64,000 nucleotides of DNA from Gnetum montanum (lineage: Eukaryota; Streptophyta; Gnetopsida; Gnetales; Gnetaceae): contig MNCI01030652.1 of NCBI GenBank assembly GCA_015680685.1, positions 950 through 64,949 on the forward strand. The letters are read 5' to 3'. The position numbers and the translations under genes were made by a program. Below, piece after piece: positions 35,727 to 46,740 of the stretch. Numbering within the stretch: the first letter of the stretch is position 1; each line of letters opens with the position of its first letter. Below the pieces are notes generated by a model. The model saw only the letters and a list, made by a program, of their open reading frames with translations. It searched no databases and was not told the DNA's origin.

Positions 35727-35844
35727 TGTAGTAACCAAAAACATTGAAAGCTAGAATGGAACTTGGAGAGGTCCGTAGTGACACAGCCTTGACCCTACTT
35801 CCACATGAGGGCTTGTTGGGAATGGCAAGTACTTAAGAAATGGT
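35727..35844 (-). repeat. LTR end of element B (3' side)
   Basis: About 118 bases match 49127-49225, the corresponding end of the 5' LTR (ACCAAAAAYATTGAARGCTRGAATGGRACT and a CACATGAGGGCYTRTTGGGAATGG segment). Beyond 35844 the two LTR candidates no longer align, so the 3' LTR is rearranged or of another subtype. Confidence 0.65.
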
Positions 35845-36194
35845 AAGAGCCCAAAAATGTAGGTGAGATGATGGGGGCCCTAATACTACCACTACTCCAA
35901 AGGGTAGTGCTAACCATGAGATCTCCAAGCAATGAAATACCCAAGGTCGGTAATGTTGTTAGTGCGACCTTGGGCTGATACTGCTAGCAACCGTGGCAGG
36001 AGTTCCAAAAGGTTAGCAAAATTCCCAAAGGCATTTTAGGAGGATCAACAAAATGCCAAGGGCAGTAACATTGAAAATGTCCTAGAGGCCTCTTTTGACA
36101 ACATGAACTCCGCTCTGGAATTGCAATGCCTCGCCCTACCCATGAGATATTGGCAAATGACAAAGAGTTGGAAGTATTCGTGCTCACTTACCCA

Positions 36195-36660
36195 CAAAAC
36201 TATGTGTGTTGAATTGCAAACCTAGTTTAAGGTCCTGGTAGACCACATGCTATGGTAGTTTAGGATCCTAGTAGACCATGGGCCTAGTTTAAGATCCTGG
36301 CAAACTGTGATGTGCTAGTTTATAGTCCTTGTAGAGTATCATATGCTAGTTTAAGGTCATAGCGGATAATGGATGTTATGCTAGTTTAATGTCATGACTC
36401 AAGGATGAGCTATGCTAGTTTAGCATCATAACAGATGAATGCTATGGATGCTAGTTTTAGTATCATGGCCCAAGGATGTTCTATGTAAGTTTATAGTCAT
36501 AACAGACTTGCTATGCTAGTTTAGCTTCATAGCAGACATACAGTGCTAGTTTATAGTCATAGGGAACTATTGTTGTGCTAGTTTATAGTCATAGCAGACT
36601 ATGGATGTGAATGCTACTTTAATGTCATAGTAGACATGCTATTCTATTTTATAGTCATAT
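36195..36660. repeat. Tandem repeat array near the 3' end of element B
   Basis: About a dozen degenerate units of roughly 30-45 bases share GCTAGTTTATAGTCATAGCAGA. A short echo of the same unit lies at 40365-40430. Confidence 0.8.
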
Positions 36661-36689
36661 CATAATAATGCTTACCTTACTTTGTCATT

Positions 36690-37902
36690 GATGAGGCATT
36701 GTGTACTAGGTGTAGTACGACTTTAGGTATGAGTGGTTTACTAGATTGGAAAATTCGTTGTCTTCATGCTTAACAAGCTTGATTGCTCCATTGCCATAAG
36801 CCTTGATGACCAAGAACAGCATTTCCCAATTTTCTAAGAATTTATCTATGGATTCACAAATAGACTTGAGGACCAAATCCCCCTCCTTGATTAGGCATTG
36901 ATGCTAATTATGATGATGCTTTTGTCATTGCATTTTTTATTTTCACTTGATTTGACCAAGCATTTGCATGTGCTCCTCCTCTGTCGAGTCAAGGTCTATG
37001 GCCCTCAACTTGTCATTTTGAGCCTCATTGATGAATCTTGAGAGGATTACATGCAGCAACAGGACTTGCAATTCAAGAGGCAAGATGGCTTCAGACCCAT
37101 AAACCAAACTATATGGTGTCTTACCTATTGTAGTTCATCGTGTTATGTGGTAGGCCTAGAGTTCGTAGCTCAGCTGCTCATGCCATCATCATTTACTACT
37201 GCAAAGAATCTTCTTTAGAAGATTGACAATGACTTTGTTTATGGCCTTTGCTTGGCCATTTTCCTATGGGTAGTACGGTGATGAAAAGGAATGTTTGATT
37301 TCAAGGCACTCGCAAAAGGCATTAGTCTCAACACTACTAAACTATTGCCCATTGTCTGTGACTATGGTCATGGGTAAACCAAAACAGGACAATATGTTAT
37401 CAAGTATGAATTTTTAAGCTTGTTGCAATGTAGTCCTCCTAAGGAGAATAGCTTCAACCCACTTTTTAAAGTACTTAATGGTGGTTATAATGAAGCTATG
37501 CCTTGTGGAGGACAAAGAAGTTATAGTTCCTATGATGTCTAACAACCAACATTGGAATGACCACATGATTTGCATTATATGTAGCTCAGCAAGTGGCACA
37601 TGCATGAAGTTACCATACCATTAACATGTGTTGCATGTCTTAACCTTGGAGATACAATCCTACTCCATGTAAGGCCAATAGTAGCCTAAGTGTCTAATTT
37701 TCACCACCATCACCTTAGGTGTTATGTGGCCTCCGCAAAGTCCCTCATGGACTTGTTCAACGATTATCTATGCTTCACTATTACTAATTCATATTAGCAA
37801 TATGTCATTGTAGGATCGATGGCACAAAGTATTATCACCTATAATAATGCACTATTGCAATCATTTCCGCACTACATCTTTTTAAACAGTGGCTAGCTAC
37901 TA
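36690..37902 (-). pseudogene. Integrase of element B
   Basis: The catalytic core is open at 37605-37414: WSFQCWLLDIIGTITSLSST with the first catalytic Asp, then TTIKYFKKWVEAI. Further on the frame shows TIVTDNGQ (second Asp) near 37360, and GQAKAINKVIVNLLKK near 37235, where the expected catalytic Glu of GQAEATNK is Lys. The C-terminal GPY-like end near 36830-36700 reads NWEMLFLVIKAYGNGAIKLV and NLVNHSYLKSYY before a stop. The order is right for a Tat integrase. The E-to-K change and several stops make it inactive. Confidence 0.82.
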
Positions 37903-38502
37903 TCAGGGTTCACCTTGTAGGAGGTACAACTTGATATCATCATACCAATCTACTGCATGGGTTATGCTTACTATGGCTATGGATTTAATGTTAATTTTTT
38001 GCATGATAGGCATAGTGCAATTTTCCATTGCAGTGGGCAATGCGCGGAACATTACAAGTTCAATGCTTAAGGCTAATGTTGCTAATTCATTAACAATGAA
38101 GTTTTCATTGCAAGGAATATGTTGAACATCAACGGTTGCAAATTGCTTGAGTAAGTGCTTTGCTAAGTCACAATAAGACTTCAAGTATTAAGCTTTACAA
38201 GTGTAAACCTCTTGGTTGATAACTAATTAGAAATCACCTTAGATCATTAGGTTTTGTATTCCTAGGTCACGAGCTACTAAGATGCCCCAGAGGAGACCTT
38301 TGTACTTCACCACATTGTTAGTGCATGAAAACATGAAATGATATGTGAATGGTAGGATCCCCTCATAGGGGAACATGATTACTACAATGGCACTACCCCC
38401 TTGGGAGGTTGAAGCACCATTGAAGTGTAAGAGTGCCTCAAATTTTTCAAGCACTTCGCTTATGCTAGTGAGATGCACATCCAAAAATTTTAGATCTATC
38501 AT
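37903..38502 (-). pseudogene. Second (archaeal-type) RNase H of element B
   Basis: Open frames 38502-38239 and 38184-37903. The first contains EALLHFNGASTSQGGSAIVV and FSCTNNVVKYKGLLWGILVA, matching the DGASN and NCTNNxAEYEA boxes of the extra RNase H found in Tat/Ogre elements, with the catalytic Asp read as N (HFNGA) and Glu as K (VKYKG). The second contains LLKQFATVDVQHIPCNENFI and VNELATLA (the NxxADxLA box changed to NELA), then WYDDIKLYL, the linker to integrase. The domain identifies the lineage; the changed catalytic residues show decay. Confidence 0.82.
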
Positions 38503-38599
38503 TGCTTACTCATTAATTGGGGAAGTCATAAGATGTACATCTATTGCTTAACCTTTGGTTGATGTCTGTGTAATGTAATGTAAGTTAAACTCCATGGTT

Positions 38600-40150
38600 A
38601 TTACTTTCCAGCATGCAATGCAACTACTCTTGTAGATATTTGTTGTAATGGCTTGGAGTACATTACTTTTGCAAATGATGTTTACTTGGCTATGGAAAAG
38701 ATAATGCCTTCACTTCTTAAGTGTGAAGACTAAGGTGAGGCAAGTCTTTTTCACATCATTATACTTTGATTCATAGGAAACCAATGCATGGCTTAGGTAG
38801 TATACAGGGACCTATGTACCATCATCTTACTTTTGGCAAAGTAGAGAAGCAATGGACACATCTGAGGTAGCAAGGTAGATGTAGAATGGTTTATCTTCTT
38901 GTAGAGAGTAGAACATTGGAAGTTGAACTAGCTCCTCTTTAAGGTTGTTGAATGTTGCTTGGCATTCAACTATCCACTCAAAGTGGACCCCCTTTTTGAG
39001 CAAGTGTTGCATTGGTTGCAACTTGTCGATCAACCATGCGATAAACCATCGTATAAATTGTAATCTACCTTCTAATCCTTGTAGCTCCTTAAGTTTAGTT
39101 GATGGTGCCAAGTTGATAATGGCCTTAACCTTATCAAGGTTTACACGTATGCCTACTTCAGATACTATGAAACCTAGCATGCATCCCATCTTAATGCCAA
39201 AGATGCATTTCTTAGGATTTAGCCTAAGTTCGTGCTTCATGCAACATTTGAGCACAAGGTCTAGGTCATCTGCATGGTTGTGCCTTGGATTTAACTACTA
39301 TATCGTCAACGTAATCATTGAGTAGACCTAATAGGTAATCACTAAAGATGTACATCATGGCTTGTTGATAAGTCACTCCTACATTCTTGAGTCCAAAGGA
39401 CATCATGGTGTAACAAAATATACCCCAAGGGGTCATAAAGGTAGTACTATGTTGGTGCTCTAGGTTGATTCAAATCTAATTGTAACCCGAGAACCTATCT
39501 ATGAAGGACAACAAGGCATGACCAACTTTATTATTAACCAACTGATTAATACTAGGCATTGAGAAGTTGTCTTTAATGGTGGCCCTGTTGAGGTCTTGAA
39601 AGTCTATGCAAATGCATAGACTTTCATTTTTTTGCATAGTCAACAGCTTGGATGTTGGAGACCTAGTCTGCATAGTCAACAACCTGGATGAAACTAGCTT
39701 TGTAGAGCTTGGTGATTTCATCACGGACTACCAACACCACCTCAAGCCTAACCTTACAGGATTTTTGCTTAACTAGTTTCATGTTGGAATCAAGGATTAT
39801 GTTGTGTTGCACTACGTAACGATCTAGGCTAAGCATGTCTTTGTAAGACCATGTAAATGCCTTGATGTTTTCATTAAGTACTTTTGTGATCTTTTAAGCA
39901 TGTTGAGGCTCTAGCAAAGAACTAAGTTTCAATGTTTTTGCCTCACCACTAAATGTTGCTACAGGGACTTTAACAGGGGATCTTTGGTGATGTCACCTAA
40001 CACTAGATCTAAAGCCTTACCTAGATGGTCTAGCTAGTCTAGCGATGCCTCTACAAATGTTATGTATTCATCATAGGCTACAGGCTTAAGGTCTAGGCAT
40101 TATGGATCAATACATCATGTAAGATCACCATGGGGCTCGGTGAGGACCAG
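38600..40150 (-). pseudogene. Reverse transcriptase and RNase H of element B
   Basis: The N-terminal linker near 39930-39800 reads IKAFTWSYKDMLSLDRYVVQ, the SYxDMPGLD box of Tat elements. Fingers and palm follow at 39724-39476 (CICIDFQDLNRATIKDNFSM and LLSFIDRFSGYN). The catalytic box YVDDIVVK lies at 39313-39302 and beyond, intact. Thumb and RNase H start are open at 39255-38827: LNPKKCIFGIKMGCMLGFIV, LKELQGLEGRLQFIRWFIAW, then FYIYLATSDVSIASLL, the RNase H start, with the expected first Asp region altered. Several stops and one frameshift break the gene. Confidence 0.87.
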
Positions 40151-41963
40151 AGGTAAACAAAGATGCTCATACATAGTCATGTTGTGAATCCTGCAATAAT
40201 CCTGCAAAAAATAACCAAAAAAATGTCAAGCTACACCTATCTTAATGAGAGCAATATGCATAGTTAAAGAAAACAATGTGATAAATTTTTGCCTAAGTTT
40301 GTAAATACGATTGTAAAAGCAAGGGATGTGTGGACTGATTTTAGGCCTTAGCAAGCCACAAGATTGTTAGTTTAAGGTCTTAGTGGACCATTGAGTGCTA
40401 GTTTAACATTGTAATAGATAATGGGATGTGCTCAATGCATTATTGGAATGAGGTTTGGTGCATCAGGAAAGAAAAATTTGCTAAGGAACTCATTAGGCAA
40501 TTAGAAAAATTTTAAAATTTTTCTAAGTCTGAAGACAATCAGAAAAATAAAAAAATTTTCTAACACTGGTGACTATGCTCACATGTGACTAGACTCGAAA
40601 CTATTGAGCGTAGTCTTGGGTAGGTAAAAATTGAAGTGGTCCCTAGGGTTATATAAGCGTGTTTTACCCTTGGTAAATTTGTCATTATCAAAAGGTAAAA
40701 ATGAACTTTTCAGAATGTAGCATAGTTGCTAGAGCATAGTCACCTATAATGTTGCACTAAAGTGAACATTAGCACTTTAGCTTGGCCAAACTAGATGAGA
40801 GAGAGTGAGTCCTAGAGCACCCACCATGGGCACATGTAGAGGAACACAAGGCAGCACAGATCTCTAGGTACCCTAACTACGTTCATCCCCTTTTCATTGT
40901 TTGCATCTTCCAGCTTCACACACTTAGGTATTTTGGGGGTTTGGGATGTCATCACCACCATGACTATTTGAACCACTATAGTCGTGAGGGCATGCATGCT
41001 AGGTAGGGATTTCTAATTACGATTTTCTAAGAGTGAGGGTTTTTGTAGCTGCGACCACTATAGTGGCTTACATGATTGCATATGGGGAAGCTATGGGTCT
41101 ATGTAGGGTCTAAACAAAAAATTATTTTTTTCTTTTTTTTCATTGTGAGATGCATGGAAAGGTTCAGCAACAGCCCTAGAGTTTCTACCTATGAAACAGG
41201 GATGTAGCTAGGGATCCTTGCAAAAATGACATTTTTATGCATAAGTGGTGGCTACCAGGGCACATGGTAAGGAAGGGAATGGCATGAATAAGAGCTCTAT
41301 TTTTGTATGTGGGCTTGCTAATCACCCCCTCCTATCATGGAAAGGGCCATTGCCATTGTGGCCATCATGGCCATGTGCTAATGGGGGAGTGCAGTGTTGT
41401 AGTCAAGTTTCTACCTTAGCACATGACCAAGGTAGAAATTGAAGGTGGGGCAACGATGGCTAGGAGCCATCACCCACAAGGTCAAGAGCATAGTAAGGGA
41501 TCCCTGCCATTTTATTTTTTAAATTTTTTCATCATTTTCCATCCCCTGTGCAAGATAAGGATGAGGGTTTGGTAGCAACCTTGGAGCCATTGCCAACAAA
41601 GTGTAGCACGCGACAGAGGATTCTTGCCTCTTTCTTTCACTCTATTTTAAATTTTTTCTATGTAGGGGCAAGCCAATGAGCACTGGTAGCTACCGTGGAC
41701 AACTTCCATAGGTTAGGAATTTAGTAAAACTCCTTAACAATTTTATTTTTATCATTGGGGATATGAGGGGGAAGCATGATAATAAAGCCATTGGTGCAGC
41801 TACGATGGGCACTAAGTGTGTGGAAATAGAGAGTTCAAGGTGCACAAGTCATACTACTGAACTGTTAGTTTTTCTTTTTGCAAAAAGGTTATCATTTTTG
41901 AGGCTACGCTTGCTAGGAGCATAGCCAATAGTTAAAATTTTTTCTTTGAAAGTTTTTAATTTT

Positions 41964-42014
41964 NNNNNNNNNNNNNNNNNNNNNNNNNNNNNNNNNNNNN
42001 NNNNNNNNNNNNNN
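41964..42014. other. assembly gap (51 N)
   Basis: A run of N inside the block between gag and pol of element B. Confidence 1.
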
Positions 42015-42441
42015 AATTGATAGAAAAATTGTTTTGTGCTTCTAGACTGTGCTCTTGGAGGTAGCCCAAAGGTAGAATTTTTTTTCAAACTTTTCTAGAC
42101 TACATTACCTAGGGTTAGAAAACTTATAGAAGATTTTATGCAAAAATGTTAAACTCGTGAGACACAAAATGATAATGTCGCATTGCCAAAACATGAAAAG
42201 TGTAATGCCAAATGTGCAATCATGTGAAACAAGATGTTAATGCTACAACAACATGCTTTACCCCAATGAGTACCAAGTGTGTCAAATGTGCATATTAATG
42301 TCCTATACCCGTGGGGCCCAAAGGTCCCTAGGATATTTTTCACTAAGTTATGCTAATTTTTGCTAAGTGTAAATTAATTTATTTTTATTAAAATGCATCT
42401 ATTGTATACTAACACTACATTTGTCATTTGTGTGATCACAG

Positions 42442-45400
42442 GGTATTGCTAAAGCTAATCTTAGTCATTCTAGAGCTTGTCAACATTCTTTGCTACACAC
42501 TAGATATGAAATTGGGTCATCATGCGGTATGGTTTCAGCTAGAGGCATTCAAATTCCTAGCATTCTCACTATAGCACTACAATGTGATTATGTGGTCACA
42601 CTTAGCAGTGGAGGCTATGGGCACCATCATCGAGACATTGTTGCTCATGGCCAACTAGGACATACTAAAGTTCAAGCAGGTGGTTCGAGGTGAGCCCATA
42701 ACTAGTGATGACTGAGAAGGTGGTTCGAGGTGAGGCCCTAGGGGCACTCACCCTTTATCCAAGATTTAGAAAATGTTGGAGTTCTCTTGTTACAATAGGA
42801 AAAACACCCTCTTTGTTGCTCTACATGTGCATACCATATTCTAGAACCCACCTGGTACCATATACTATGATAGAGGGTAAGTCCTCCTATGAGTTTGTGT
42901 TATGTTTTTTGATATCAACCCATGCTAAGTTTGCTAATTACTAATTTCTCATTCTCAATGTTAGATTTAAAGTTGATGATCAAGGGCTCCATGATGAATC
43001 AAGGGCTCTTGCCTTGACCCACAACACCCTAAAGGTATTCTCCTCTAGTTCAAACTTTCGAGAGGCTATGATTGAGTAACTGGGAAAGGACCTAGAGAAT
43101 TATCCTACTCGGTACCCAAAGGCATTTGAGTGGTGTAGGACCTTTGATTAGCTTGATAAGGGATGGGCTAGTGGAAAGCTCAACTTTTTGAGGAGCCAGT
43201 TTCTCCACCACCTCCATCGCGCACACTATTTGTTCCGCATAAGCACTTATTATTTGATTTTTAAGCTTGCTCACATGCACTCATTGATTTGCCCTTACAT
43301 AGTGCTAACGTTAATTTTTCCTATGTTACAACTACAATTGCTTCAGAAGAGGTGACAATGGTCATCATAGGCCATAGCAAGGCCACCTTCATAATGAAAT
43401 ATGGTGATGTGCAGGGGGCACAACATTGGTTGTGCCATTGGGCCTCAAAGGCATCGACCACTTTGCTCACGCGGGGCTGGGTTGATGGACCTTTTCTTGG
43501 CCCTTAACCAAAGAATTTTGGTAGTTGAGATGGTCACCATTATTGACTTGTTCAGCAATGACACCCACTAATTCATCACCCATGTGCATAGAGTGAGGAT
43601 AGTCTTAGACTCAATGATGCTTTCTTTGCTGACCTCTTTGGCTTTCTCTCTGAAGGCTCATTGACAAGGCCAGTAGAGAGGTGGACAAGAAAGGAAAGAT
43701 TAAGGAATGGTTGGAAGCCACCTGATCTCATAAAGGCATCATGGTTAGAAACGTGTGGGTGCCTAAGATTTGGGAGCTGTACCCTCTTTTTCGTGCTTGT
43801 GCCTTTCCAAAGTTGCTCTTCCAAGGAAAAAATCTTTAGTGTGGAGCAAGTGCGGGTGATGAGGGAGGTAATAGAGGAGAGAACAAGGTTCAACTAGGCT
43901 CCCTTCCTCATCATTGAACCACAAGCAAAGATCATTAGACTTTGCTACAACCTCTAAGCGAGATCTCACATGCACTTCATGTTTTTTGCAACGTATCTAT
44001 GAAGGTTCACAGAGTTTCTAATGGTCCAAGATAGTAGGCAATGGGTACTACAGGATCACGAGTAGTTGTCCAAGCCTTGGGTTAGGCACTTATTCACAAC
44101 CACTCACATGTAGGACCCCCTAGAGGGGATTGATGATTCGTACTTAGTTATGACCAAAGTCCATTTGAGAAGGTTATAGTTACATTACTCCCATGACATC
44201 ATGGGCAAGTGTCCCCCAATCATTATTGGGAACATGAATAAGGTCAACTATTATATTACAAAAATGGTGAGGCTTTCTAATGCAAAGATTAAGAGGCCAC
44301 GCTCAACAGAGGAGGCAACCCTTGTGGTTGGATAAGCAAGCACCAAGAAAATTCACCTTAAGATACCCAGCTTGCGCATAGATGTTGTGGGTTAGTTCAT
44401 GTGTAGATAAATTTTTTTAAAAATTTTCTATGTTTATAATTTTTATGTTTTCTTATTATGTTATGTTAATGCTATTATTCTATGTTCATGAGTTAGGTGA
44501 GAGAGCTGCCAAAGCAGTGACAGCAACAATGGTAGAGACGACACCTCTTCAAGCTAAGGAGGAGGCACATTAAGAGGAGTTGCATGAGGCCATAGAGACC
44601 TTTTAACAATTTGATGCAGAGAGGCTATTTCACCTTGACAAGGGTGATTTTGCTAAGCTCTTTGATGGTGTATGGATGGGAGATCCCCCTGCACTCACAC
44701 CTAAGGGCTTGTTTGGGAAGTGCTTTAAGTCACCATTTGTTTTTTTTTTTTTTTTTTGCCCTTTCACTCTTGAAGCTTTGGCTATTTGGTTTTTGAAAAG
44801 TATTATTATTATGCAGCCACAAATGCATCTACTAGCGGTCCATCATCCATGCCTACCTATCACATGAAGGGATTATTAAGGATATTTTAGACCGCATATA
44901 GCAGGTGGATCCCAAGCTCAATATGCATGTTATTATGTTTTTGCTTAGGTTACTTTACCAATTTTACACTTAATCTATGGCTAATGTTAATTCGCTTGTT
45001 GCATGCCAATGGGTTCTAAGGTTTGCTTGGATCCAAACCAGGTGGCTAAGGTGGATTTCATCCCCAAATGCCCTCCTAAAGTGGATTAAGTGCCTCATCA
45101 TGTGTACAAGGTAGTTTGCAAGTGTGTACTTTCCAGTGCAAAAGCATTATGGACCTTCAAGCACTCGAATGAGCACTTGTGGAAATGCATGCACAAGCTT
45201 TAGGATACAGTGGTAAGCTAGAACATGAAGATTAGGGACATCCAGTCTTGATATGATTTTTTGTCAGCTTGAGCATGGGGAGATAGTGCCTAGTAAACTC
45301 TAGAGATCAATTATGGCAGGTACCAGTTAGCTATATGGGATAAGAATGAGGCTAATGAGGAGATCATCAAGTAGAGGCTACAAATGGATCTACTTGACCA

Positions 45401-46000
45401 GAAGGGCCAAGAGTGGAAGAGCTCTAATGCTAAGGTGTGCAAATGAGGGCACCCACAAAAAGACAACAAGCACCACTATAAGCATGAGTGAGATGCGTAT
45501 TTGCAACAACTTAAAGAATAGTTTATTAAAGCCCACCATGTTGAGTTATTCATTGAGGTGATTAGTGGGGGTTAGGCTTTTTAGATATTTACACACCACA
45601 TAGTGGTTAGTTTTCTTCCTAAGTAGGAGATTTCCATGGCTTCAAAGGAGGCTTCATCTATAGCTTTTTCTATGAAACCATTTGCATGGACTCTCATGGA
45701 CAAAGATAAGACCTTTGTGGATGTTGACTTTGCCCAAGAAGACTAGACACAGCTATCAAAGGTTGAGATCCTTCAACACTTGGAGAAGGGCCTTGATAGA
45801 ATGCCTCTAGACATGGTTAATGCAGGACCCTCTCAAGTTAGATTTTTATTTTTATGCTTTTTATTGTTAGTTGCATATTGTACATTTGCTTACAGTTTTT
45901 TGTCTTTGTTGCTGTTAACAATCACCAGGTGGTGCTACAGGTCCTAGCGACACAGTGAAAGAAGAGGATCCTCCACCCCCACCTAGCACTACTAGTTGAG
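42442..46000 (+). pseudogene. Decayed multi-exon reading frame antisense to element B
   Basis: I do not recognise the protein. Evidence for coding is a run of long plus-strand frames separated by intron-like AT-rich stretches: FSVEQVRVMREVIEERTRFN in 43661-43897, FAKLFDGVWMGDPPALTPKG near 44650, MASKEASSIAFSMKPFAWTL from 45636, and a proline-rich end near 45990. Candidate introns: one ending at 42441 with a perfect TACTAAC branch point at 42407-42413; one ending at 42964; 44391-44496 (GTTAGT...GTTAG); and 45837-45928 (GTTAGA...ACCAG). Many stops interrupt it. It could be an antisense ORF of a Tat element, a captured host gene, or part of another element. Confidence 0.4.
44740..44757. repeat. 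poly-T run (18 bp)
   Basis: A homopolymer inside the antisense reading frame, probably expanded after decay. Confidence 0.95.
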
Positions 46001-46198
46001 TAGACCTTAATGTAGTCCTATGGTGCTTTTCTATTTTTGTGTAATTTTGCTATGTAATGTAGATGACATGTACTATTTTTTCATGAATTGTAGTGGATTT
46101 TTACTACATGGAGTGTATGATGAGTGGATTTTTGTATTTATTTGCTATGTTTGATGTTCATGTTGGGATGACCTAGTGCAATTAGGCTATAGGGATTG

Positions 46199-46492
46199 TC
46201 AATTTTAGGCCATTTCGGGCCACATGCATAGACAACATTTTGATAGTTTTAGGCCATTCCAGGCCCCAATGATAGTTTTAAGGCCATTTCGGGCCATGCC
46301 GTAATGAAAGAGTTATGTCAATTTTAGGCCATGGCGGGCCATGTGATGCCAATTTTGGGCCATGGCAGGCCTTGCAATGCCAATTTTGGACCATGGTGGG
46401 CCATGCTTGGTAGTTTTGGGCCATTCTAGGCCATGGCATTAAGGACAAAAATATTGCTAATTTTAGGCCTTGGTGGGCCATGACATTTTGTA
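46199..46492. repeat. Tandem array of GGCCAT units
   Basis: About nine degenerate copies of AATTTTRGGCCATGGCRGGCCATG with variable spacing. Short open frames across it are by-products of the repeat. Confidence 0.85.
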
Positions 46493-46740
46493 ATTTTGTA
46501 ATTTTATGATTTTTATGCATTTTGTTTTTTTATGTGTAAACTAACTACTAACAAGTAATTAAGCAAAAACATAACCTTAGCAAAAATGCATAAGCAGAAG
46601 AAATAAATGCGTGTGAAATAAAAAATGCAAAAAAATGCTAACAACCAAGCTAACATAAAATGCAAACAAAATGCAAATAAGGAAAGTGTGCGTAGGTGGG
46701 TTAGGCAAGGACCCGATGCCTATTGGACCAAGGGAATGCC

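Larger units (their letters stand above)
40240..46690. other. Block between gag and pol of element B (insertion or antisense module)
   Basis: This replaces the expected protease region. The left 2 kb (40240-42360) carries echoes of the B LTR and terminal repeats, for example the CTATGCTC...GAGCATAG motif near 40560-40620 and 40720, and TTATATAAGC at 40650. The centre (42442-46000) reads as a decayed plus-strand ORF with introns. The right end (46199-46492) is a tandem repeat. It may be a nested relative in opposite orientation, or an antisense module such as those reported in some Tat elements. Its limits are approximate. Confidence 0.45.

Noticed and set aside
35379-35744. Integrase C-terminus as part of element B
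   Set aside because: B has its own integrase end at 36830-36700, and 35379-35719 lies outside the B terminus at 35727, so it belongs to C.
43576-43893. 105-aa minus-strand frame
   Set aside because: It mirrors the plus-strand frame at 43661-43897, which fits better with neighbouring exons; treated as its shadow.
46278-46520. 80-aa proline/tryptophan-rich frame
   Set aside because: Produced by the GGCCAT tandem array; repeats give HGPK/WP units without protein meaning.
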